Source: a virus
Virus record (IMG/VR): IMGVR_UViG_3300035666_000090
Span: 1 to 36,072 of that record
Strand: one strand, 5' to 3'
DNA length: 36,072 bases
The position numbers and the translations under genes are program-made. The notes under the pieces were generated by a model. It was given only the letters and a program-made list of their open reading frames with translations. It was not told the DNA's origin and did not search any database. Below are positions 30,901 through 36,072 of the stretch, piece by piece; the first letter of the stretch is position 1; every line of letters starts with the position of its first letter.

Positions 30901-30964
30901 AAAAAGGAAGCGTTCAGCTCAAAGCTTACAGCATCAAATCAAAAAGCGCCAAGAACCAAGACCG

Positions 30965-32254
30965 TCAGCGAGTCACTTCCTCCCAGTCGATCGAGCCGTA
31001 GGCATTCGTCGTGTTCGTGTTGCAGGACATTGCAATCGCAAAAACAGAGGGCGTCGAGGTAAAAGTGTTTCTTTCAAGCTGCAAAGAAAACAACAACTGC
31101 CTGATAATGTCCGCGATTGGCCTAGACTGGTTTGAGGATACAAAGTAACCGGACGAAGTTATATTGCCGCCCGTGATGCTGGTTCCCCCAATATTATACT
31201 CGACTGAGGAATTCGCATCAATTGTATCCCAGGAGCCGCCAGTAACAGTCGAATCCGTGACTACTCTCCATTTGTAAATAAGGTTGTTTCCAGTGCCAAA
31301 GACTGATGCGGCTGTTGGAATTGTGATCGAATCAAGTTTTGTAGATTTAAGCCTAAGCGCAACAATTGGATAATAAGTTCCAGCCGTTGCCATTGAATAC
31401 GGTATGTTTATCGCTGTTCCGGCAGATCCATGCCTGCCCCTGATTTCGTATCCACCCTCAGAAATAACAGTTGAGCATATCTGCTTCATTGTGCTACTAG
31501 AAGCAGTAGCTCCAAGGTTTTCAATCTCATAGCGCAACGGCAGGCAGGCCGTTGTCATGTAAGTGCTGGTAATCAGGTTCGCGTGGTGAAAAGAGTGACA
31601 ATGGACGAATTTACCATTGATCACAAAGCCACATCTAACGGTTCCAACGCCAAGCCACTCAAAATTCGTCCAAAAAATTTGAGCTTTTGAAAGATCAAGA
31701 GTTATGCCCGATGGGCCGGCGCCATCGAGCTTGTCAGCGCCATTCCAAGATGATTGAACTACCGGAGTATCAATAATGCCGCCACTTACCTTACTGCGAA
31801 GAACAAAACTAACTTGACTGCCACTAAGTTCAATGTAAGCGCCATTCTCGCTACCAAAGTATCCACATCTTTGCCTGAGGTTTGTCTTGGCAGGCGAAAG
31901 AACAAAGGTATTAAGCGGAAGAAGCGACTTTCCTGGCTGATAAGCAAAAACTTTCTTGGTTTCTCGTATTACCTTCGATCCAGACGAAGAGGTAACAGTT
32001 AGATCGACCAAACCTTGATCTGCATTGAAATTCGCGGCTCCCCCGTTAGCGGTAAGCGTATTCCAAAGACTATTGTCCGAGAACCTATGACTTGAGTCAA
32101 AAAGAGTAAACGGCTGCGCAACCTTCAGCCTTCCAAAAGAATCAGCCGATGAACTGGAAAACTCTGCATCCACTTCAAGCCTGCCATCTTCTGTGGCGTT
32201 AATCTCCAGAAGCCTTCCGTCAGAAAGAGTCCCGTGCGTAACAGAAGTAGGCAC
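30965..32254 (-). CDS. Conserved virion structural protein, 429 aa
   Basis: Starts at GTG 32254 with GGAG 9 bases upstream. The segments FTLFDSSHRFSDNSLWNT, then YQPGKSLLPLNTFVL, GYFGSENGAYIELSG, SSWNGADKLDGAGPSGITLD, LSKAQIFWTNFEWLGVGTVR and CGFVINGKFVHCHSFHHANL form a pattern I recall from many tailed-phage structural proteins, including cyanophages ('YqPGKsqli...G..d..nG.ff...'; 'DWtk.QIf..DfeWLGvGrVr.Gfv'). The fold is probably a beta-sandwich. A place between the major tail protein and chaperones suggests tail decoration. It is separated from the tail-tube gene by a strong terminator. Confidence 0.78.
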   Translation of the reverse strand: MPTSVTHGTLSDGRLLEINATEDGRLEVDAEFSSSSADSFGRLKVAQPFTLFDSSHRFSDNSLWNTLTANGGAANFNADQGLVDLTVTSSSGSKVIRETKKVFAYQPGKSLLPLNTFVLSPAKTNLRQRCGYFGSENGAYIELSGSQVSFVLRSKVSGGIIDTPVVQSSWNGADKLDGAGPSGITLDLSKAQIFWTNFEWLGVGTVRCGFVINGKFVHCHSFHHANLITSTYMTTACLPLRYEIENLGATASSSTMKQICSTVISEGGYEIRGRHGSAGTAINIPYSMATAGTYYPIVALRLKSTKLDSITIPTAASVFGTGNNLIYKWRVVTDSTVTGGSWDTIDANSSVEYNIGGTSITGGNITSSGYFVSSNQSRPIADIIRQLLFSLQLERNTFTSTPSVFAIAMSCNTNTTNAYGSIDWEEVTR

Positions 32255-32269
32255 TGTGGTGGCTCCAGT

Positions 32270-32297
32270 AAAAAGAAAAGCCCCGCCGAAGCGGGGC
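32270..32297 (-). terminator. Intrinsic terminator after the major tail protein
   Basis: On the - strand GCCCCGC-TTCG-GCGGGGC (32280-32297) is followed by TTTTCTTTTT (32279-32270). The stem has a stable C(UUCG)G tetraloop. It ends 16 bases before the GTG of the next gene, limiting read-through from the tail-tube gene. Confidence 0.9.
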
Positions 32298-32316
32298 CAG
32301 TTGACCTAGGCGGTGA

Positions 32317-33084
32317 TCAAGCAGTAACAAGATCCAGGTTCACGGCGGCGGACGGACGGAAGTTGATCGAGATGCTTTGGGCATCGTCCGGGTTAACTGT
32401 GAAAGAAGCAGAAGTCAGAGTGACTTCGGTCTCGATCGAACGACTCTTGGTGTCATCCACCACGCCAGCGGTCTCCACACGGTCAATGTAGAGCTTCATC
32501 GTGGCGCCAACCTGCTTACGGCGCAGCACATCAGTGATGATGCGGTTGGCGAAAGCGTTGTCTTCGTCGGTCATGTAAACAGTGGCGCTACCGTTTGCGT
32601 CACCAAAACCGGAAATATACGAGCGGAAGGGCACGTATTCGGTTTGGGATTGGCCAATGGTTGTCACGTCGATTTCTGCGCGAGAAATCTCAATGCTCCA
32701 GTCGCGGACTTCAGCGACGGCACCAAAGCTTGCGTACTGAACGCGGAACTTGTTGGGCGAGACGATCGTGCCGTCGTTGGTGATGTCCTCAACAGTGCCA
32801 CCAGATGTCGAAGAAATCGTCATCAGGCCGGTGGTCTGCGAATAGGTCAACACGTAATAGGTGTTGGCGCCGACCAGCGTGGACGGGAGGGTGCCAGTAC
32901 CAGTTGTGTTGGTAGTGGTATTCCAGATGTCAAACTTGATGGGATCGCCAACGCGGAAACCCATGTAGGTTCCAACGAAAATGGTGTTGTTGGTGGCGTT
33001 GACATCAAGCTCGCCAAAAGTTGCATAGGTGCCTGCGGGCTTATAGTAGAAAGCCCCGGAAATACCGGACAGAACGGTTGCCAT
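32317..33084 (-). CDS. Major tail (tube) protein
   Basis: A 255-aa protein beginning MATVLSGISGAFYYKPAGTY. Its body RDWSIEISRAEIDVTTIGQS, EYVPFRSYISGFGDANGSAT and VYMTDEDNAF matches siphovirus tail tube proteins, which bind tail terminator and tape measure. An extra N-terminal domain (about 25-115; PIKFDIWNTT, LVGANTYYVLTYSQTTGLMT) looks like an added Ig-like fold that would decorate the tube. Its position between the tail terminator and chaperones and the strong terminator behind it fit an abundant product. Confidence 0.87.
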   Translation of the reverse strand: MATVLSGISGAFYYKPAGTYATFGELDVNATNNTIFVGTYMGFRVGDPIKFDIWNTTTNTTGTGTLPSTLVGANTYYVLTYSQTTGLMTISSTSGGTVEDITNDGTIVSPNKFRVQYASFGAVAEVRDWSIEISRAEIDVTTIGQSQTEYVPFRSYISGFGDANGSATVYMTDEDNAFANRIITDVLRRKQVGATMKLYIDRVETAGVVDDTKSRSIETEVTLTSASFTVNPDDAQSISINFRPSAAVNLDLVTA

Positions 33085-33142
33085 GACAAACAGGGGGTAG
33101 TGGCTTTAGCGGGCACTGCCCGGCTAAGGGCAGCGTAGCGAC

Positions 33143-33571
33143 TTACTTGACAGCAGCTTCCCAGCCAGCATCAAATCGGCCAATAAAATGAGTTAGGTCA
33201 TCTACTGATGAAAACCTCGGACCACTTATATCCCTGACCCTAACGTAAGTATCAACAGCTGTCTTGCGGGTTGAATTGATTTGATCAATAACAGTTTTCG
33301 CAATAGCAAGCATTTCTTGGCAGCGAGCGGGGCCTTTGTTCTTTGCGGCAAAGCAGCGGATGATCAATGCGCCCCTTGCATGATCGAAACACTGCTCAAG
33401 CGCAGATTCGGTCATCATGCCAAATGTTAAGTTTACGCGAACGTATTCATCCGGTGGGTCAGGTGGAACAAAAGTAATGTTGTCAAAGTAGACTGGAACT
33501 GCTGGTGACTGCGAATTATAGGCGGTGAGCAATGGGCCTTCAATTTTTGCGCGGATAGATTGGTAGTTCAT
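33143..33571 (-). CDS. Tail terminator protein
   Basis: A 142-aa protein with MNYQSIRAKIEGPLLTAYNS at the start and VYFDNITFVPPDPPDEYVRV in the middle, the typical pattern of phage tail terminators (lambda gpU-like/DUF4128): an N-terminal helix, PVxfdNx.f.PP......yvrv, then FGMMTESALEQCF and a C-terminal strand. It joins the tail tube to the neck. An ATGA overlap couples it to the upstream neck gene. Confidence 0.82.
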   Translation of the reverse strand: MNYQSIRAKIEGPLLTAYNSQSPAVPVYFDNITFVPPDPPDEYVRVNLTFGMMTESALEQCFDHARGALIIRCFAAKNKGPARCQEMLAIAKTVIDQINSTRKTAVDTYVRVRDISGPRFSSVDDLTHFIGRFDAGWEAAVK

Positions 33572-34176
33572 TGCACTGCCTCAAAGCCAAAAGAAAAACC
33601 AGCGCTCAAGTCTTGCTGGAGTCCACCGCCGCGTAAATAATTTTGATACCAAAAGGGTTCTGCCGTGATTTGAGACGTAACATCCTCCTCCATGTTATCG
33701 TCTCTTATTTGCCAGCGAAGGTGCTCGTTACTTGGCCTGCTGCTTCCGAATTTAACCACATCGCCAATTGGGTATGGCTGATAGGAGGGAGGTGCAAACT
33801 TTGCCTCCTCCTCGTCAATTGCGATTGCTGCGTGCTCCGATGTATTGGAAATGCTAAATTTTTCGTAGCCAGCCCTTAAGTAACGCTCTACCTCGTAGAT
33901 ATTTACATCGTTTTTCGTGTATCTGTAAATTCTTCCCGTCGTGCCAGGAGTATTTGGCGCTTGCCCCTGTGGCGCGAATCCCCACGATGCGGAAAATTCA
34001 CCGCTCCACGCCGGTCCCTGCTGAGCAAGGCTATTCATTGAGCGAATCGCAAACTCCTGTATTCCCCTTGCGAGTTTGCGCCTTGCTATTTTTTCTACTT
34101 CGGCCGCAATTCCCTTGTCAATTGTTTTCTGAAGTCCAGCCTGTCGCGCCGAGCTTCTTGCTCTCCTCGGTGCCAT
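33568..34176 (-). CDS. Neck protein, HK97 gp10-like
   Basis: A 202-aa protein with a basic helical N-terminus (MAPRRARSSARQAGLQKTID) and the segment SLAQQGPAWSGEFSASWGFA, typical of neck proteins of the HK97 gp10/minor tail Z group. NIYEVERYLRAGYEKFSISN and HAAIAIDEEEAKFAPP follow. Placed between the stopper and the tail terminator, as expected. Its fold is predicted from family resemblance only. Confidence 0.72.
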   Translation of the reverse strand: MAPRRARSSARQAGLQKTIDKGIAAEVEKIARRKLARGIQEFAIRSMNSLAQQGPAWSGEFSASWGFAPQGQAPNTPGTTGRIYRYTKNDVNIYEVERYLRAGYEKFSISNTSEHAAIAIDEEEAKFAPPSYQPYPIGDVVKFGSSRPSNEHLRWQIRDDNMEEDVTSQITAEPFWYQNYLRGGGLQQDLSAGFSFGFEAVQ

Positions 34177-34177
34177 A

Positions 34178-34552
34178 TCAGCTCAGCCTCGCAATGACTG
34201 TGTGCATAATAGGGTCATCGCCACGATAATTATTAATTGAAACTATCTCCGCGACCCTCATCCTTCCATCTTGTGCGTATTTGATGGAATCCGAAACCCT
34301 TGGATAGTAGCTGCCGAGGCTAGAAGCAGAAATGATAATTTTTATCATTGACTGCTGCGCGTCGTTTCTCTCTTCTGGCTTGAGATCGGCAATAACAATT
34401 TTTACGGCAATTTCTGTCGTTGCACCCAAAACCGTTCCGGTAACGGGATTATATGTTTGGTTCTGCGAAGTTTTGACGTAAGTAGCGTTGATCCCAAACT
34501 GACTAATCAGTGGCCCCGGAATCGAACTAAAAATGCTATCAACCAGCGACAT
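34178..34552 (-). CDS. Head-tail stopper protein
   Basis: A 124-aa protein (MSLVDSIFSSIPGPLISQFG) with YVKTSQNQTYNPVTGTVLGA and AVKIVIADLKPEERND, then IKIIISASSLGSYYPRVSDS. Small phage proteins with the 'a.y....g.ydp.tG.v....' pattern between the connector and neck genes act as stopper/head closure proteins. It is one gene after the connector. Assignment by order and pattern. Confidence 0.75.
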   Translation of the reverse strand: MSLVDSIFSSIPGPLISQFGINATYVKTSQNQTYNPVTGTVLGATTEIAVKIVIADLKPEERNDAQQSMIKIIISASSLGSYYPRVSDSIKYAQDGRMRVAEIVSINNYRGDDPIMHTVIARLS

Positions 34553-34558
34553 GGCTCA

Positions 34559-35218
34559 TCAAAGGGGATTGCTGGCCCACCCACCATAGGAGGGATAGAT
34601 TTGGCTGCCCACGACACGAATACGATTTGGGCGGAACGCGGAATTTCCGTAATACGGATCAAGTCGTGCAACGCTATCTCGCGTCACATACGGCTGATTG
34701 AAACTTGAGTCAATTGCGTAGCGACTCAGAATATCCATTGAAAAGGGAGGAATATAATCCATGCCCGTTTGAGGAGCATCCCCGCCTTTGAACTTGACGC
34801 GCAATGCCCCATCGCCAAGCTCAACTTCTTCGTATTGATTTGTATCACGCAGCGACGCACCGCCATCATTAACTGCAACCGCTGTATATCCGCCACCACT
34901 GCCAAGAAATGCAGCCATATAGGCTACTGCAATTTCAAAATCAATCGGAAGCTCGTCATATGGCAGAACTCGCCCATCAATTTTCATGCGACGAGGCCAA
35001 GCCAGAGATTGTTCTTGCGTCGCAACGGTTCCCTTCCACTTCAAGGGATTGATCGTCATTGACGCAGCAACAAGAGTTTGCTCTTTTTGCGTAGTCGTAA
35101 GTGCAAGCCAGGCCGTAATGCCCGCGCTTGCGGGTAGCTCACCGAGAAGGGTCGAGGCCCGAGCAACGCTCAAGAATGAGTTGGCGTCAGAAGCGCCAAT
35201 TGTTGATACAAAAGCCAT
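34559..35218 (-). CDS. Head-tail connector (adaptor) protein
   Basis: A 219-aa protein with ANSFLSVARASTLLGELPAS, then ALTTTQKEQTLVAASMTINP and KWKGTVATQEQSLAWPRRMK. This is the DnaT-like/adaptor family that caps the portal: 'DA.sY.s...a...l......W..l....ke.aLi.At..id...w.G......Q.L.wPR'. GGAG seven bases before ATG 35218 supports the start. The extra C-terminal part (about 150-219; YIPPFSMDILSRYAIDSSFN) is longer than usual. It should bind the portal protein, which is outside the window. Confidence 0.85.
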   Translation of the reverse strand: MAFVSTIGASDANSFLSVARASTLLGELPASAGITAWLALTTTQKEQTLVAASMTINPLKWKGTVATQEQSLAWPRRMKIDGRVLPYDELPIDFEIAVAYMAAFLGSGGGYTAVAVNDGGASLRDTNQYEEVELGDGALRVKFKGGDAPQTGMDYIPPFSMDILSRYAIDSSFNQPYVTRDSVARLDPYYGNSAFRPNRIRVVGSQIYPSYGGWASNPL

Positions 35219-35237
35219 CGACCCGCTCCGTTGTGAC

Positions 35238-35387
35238 TCAGCCCTTGGCTGCGGGCTTTGCCTTTGCAGTCACCGTAGCGGCCTTGGGCTGTTCCTCGGC
35301 TGCTGGTTTCGGCATCGGGCATTCTGCGGCTGCCGCTTCACGCTCTTGGCGCTCTTGCTCGGCAAGACGAAGTGCTGCCATTCCCAT
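35238..35387 (-). CDS. Small Ala/Glu-rich protein, 49 aa
   Basis: ATG 35387 with GGAGG eight bases upstream gives MGMAALRLAEQERQEREAAA, then a low-complexity tail of Ala, Pro, Lys and Glu (PAAEEQPKAATVTAKAKPAA). Low-complexity proteins of this sort follow the capsid gene in several phages, often without known function. The upstream terminator separates it from the major capsid gene. No membrane segment or Cys pair is seen. Confidence 0.6.
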   Translation of the reverse strand: MGMAALRLAEQERQEREAAAAECPMPKPAAEEQPKAATVTAKAKPAAKG

Positions 35388-35404
35388 TTCAAGTACCTCC
35401 AGGT

Positions 35405-35430
35405 AAAAAGAAAGCCCCCCGAAGGGGGCC
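35405..35430 (-). terminator. Intrinsic terminator after the major capsid protein
   Basis: On the - strand GCCCCC-TTCG-GGGGGC (35414-35429) is followed by TTTCTTTTT (35413-35405). It has a C(UUCG)G tetraloop like the one after the tail-tube gene. It lies 19 bases after the capsid stop and 18 bases before the next ATG. Confidence 0.92.
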
Positions 35431-35448
35431 GGTCTCATTCTACGTCGA

Positions 35449-36072
35449 TCAGACGTAGGCCTTCAGTTGAGTGATACGGATGTTGCGGTTATCCGTAAAC
35501 ACTTTCGTCCAGTTGGTGCCAGTAGCAAGCTCAGCATTGCTGGGCGAGTTTGCAGCAGCAGTGCCGGTCCAGCTCAGACCATTCGGATGCACCAGATAAT
35601 GCGTCCGGTTGATCAGGAAGTCGATACCTTTCAGGGAATCGCGATCCGTTTCAAGAGGGGTCTTTGCGGGAGCAGTTGCATAAGCGAAAGCACCAGGACC
35701 GAAGAAGTACGTGGAATACACGTTCTTGCCAGAGCCAGAGCCAGTACCGGCACCAGCATCAACAGGCAGGGTGTCATCCACGAACACAGGGCGACCAAGA
35801 TAGGTGCCTTTCTCCAGACGCTGCTCAGACAGGCGAGTGTCAAGCTGCGAAGTAGTGGAAGCGGGGATGATCAGATCCTGCTTCATCAGGGCGTAGTAGG
35901 TGGCCGAGTGCATAAACACACCGGTCAGCTCTTCGCCTGCATCACCAAGCTTGGCGATGGCATCAATCAGCGCATCGGGGGTCAGAGCAGTGCCCGTACC
36001 GCCGCTGGCGTGAGAAGAAACCAGGGGACCGCCAGTTGCAAACAGACCCTTGATCACTTGGATCAGGACTTT
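35449..36072 (-). CDS. Major capsid protein (C-terminal part)
   Basis: The frame is open to the right edge, so the N-terminus is outside the window; 207 residues are visible. LTPDALIDAIAKLGDAGEEL, then TGVFMHSATYYALMKQDLII, LEKGTYLGRPVFVDDTLPV and HPNGLSWTGTAAANSPSNAE match the C-terminal half of HK97-fold coat proteins ('...mHs..y..l...dli......tylGr.vivdD..p'; 'hp.G..w.......sPtna.La...nW..v...KNi....'). It ends RITQLKAYV and is followed by a strong terminator. It builds the capsid shell. Confidence 0.9.
   Translation of the reverse strand, partial: KVLIQVIKGLFATGGPLVSSHASGGTGTALTPDALIDAIAKLGDAGEELTGVFMHSATYYALMKQDLIIPASTTSQLDTRLSEQRLEKGTYLGRPVFVDDTLPVDAGAGTGSGSGKNVYSTYFFGPGAFAYATAPAKTPLETDRDSLKGIDFLINRTHYLVHPNGLSWTGTAAANSPSNAELATGTNWTKVFTDNRNIRITQLKAYV

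Noticed and set aside
32377-33138. 253-codon + strand frame opposite the tail tube gene
   Set aside because: The - strand gene is a clear tail tube protein in the right place; the antisense frame has no family features.
1-36072. tRNA genes, CRISPR arrays, integrase or attachment sites
   Set aside because: I looked for cloverleaf-like sequences, evenly spaced repeats, and integrase motifs and saw none I could support.

Overview
The window is one contiguous piece of a tailed double-stranded DNA phage, most likely a siphovirus with a lambda-like long flexible tail that infects a cyanobacterium of the Synechococcus/Cyanobium kind. The siphovirus call rests on a tail-gene order matching lambda: tail terminator, major tail protein, G/T-type chaperones, a very long tape measure, two M-type proteins, L, K, I and J. 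The cyanobacterial host call rests on three things: a cyAbrB-type regulator with the extended N-terminal region found in cyanobacteria, a group-2-like sigma-70 factor, and several small structural proteins that resemble cyanophage proteins (recognised from memory, not searched). No integrase, terminase, polymerase, tRNA or CRISPR array is visible, and the window is cut inside a gene at both ends.

Layout. Positions 1-4889 (+ strand) form a nucleotide-metabolism and DNA-processing arm: the 3' part of a dNMP kinase, an unknown protein, a RusA-like resolvase, a cyAbrB-like regulator followed by a strong terminator, a MazG-like pyrophosphohydrolase, three coupled mini-ORFs behind a candidate promoter, flavin-dependent thymidylate synthase (ThyX), a small zinc-finger protein, and dCTP deaminase. 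Dcd, ThyX and dNMP kinase together would feed dTTP synthesis during phage replication.

Positions 4942-36072 (- strand, read from right to left) form the late structural and lysis arm. In transcription order it holds: major capsid protein (cut by the right edge), a small Ala/Glu-rich protein, head-tail connector, stopper, neck protein, tail terminator, major tail protein, a conserved virion protein, tail chaperones, a 2004-residue tape measure, two M-type minor tail proteins, a variable adhesin cassette with discoidin-like proteins and a fibre-assembly chaperone, L, K, I, a zinc-ribbon ORF, J, a 44-residue basic protein, a run of fibre and virion proteins, a lysis cassette (two small membrane proteins, one unknown, a two-domain endolysin), and more fibre genes, one pair of which is split by an HNH endonuclease gene. 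Three strong intrinsic terminators follow the capsid gene, the major tail gene and the chaperone pair, which probably tune expression levels.

Two + strand genes interrupt the late arm at 8183-9233: a Trp-rich small ORF and a phage sigma-70-family factor. The sigma stop codon directly abuts the endolysin stop codon. The sigma factor has changes in the -10 and -35 recognition segments and is the best candidate for a phage-specific transcription switch. Other points for a second look are the cyAbrB-like regulator with an upstream inverted repeat, the shuffled adhesin cassette with an exact 62-bp repeat and a broken LamG fragment, the 22-residue repeats in the second M-type protein, the M23-like domain inside the tape measure, and the near-seamless HNH insertion.
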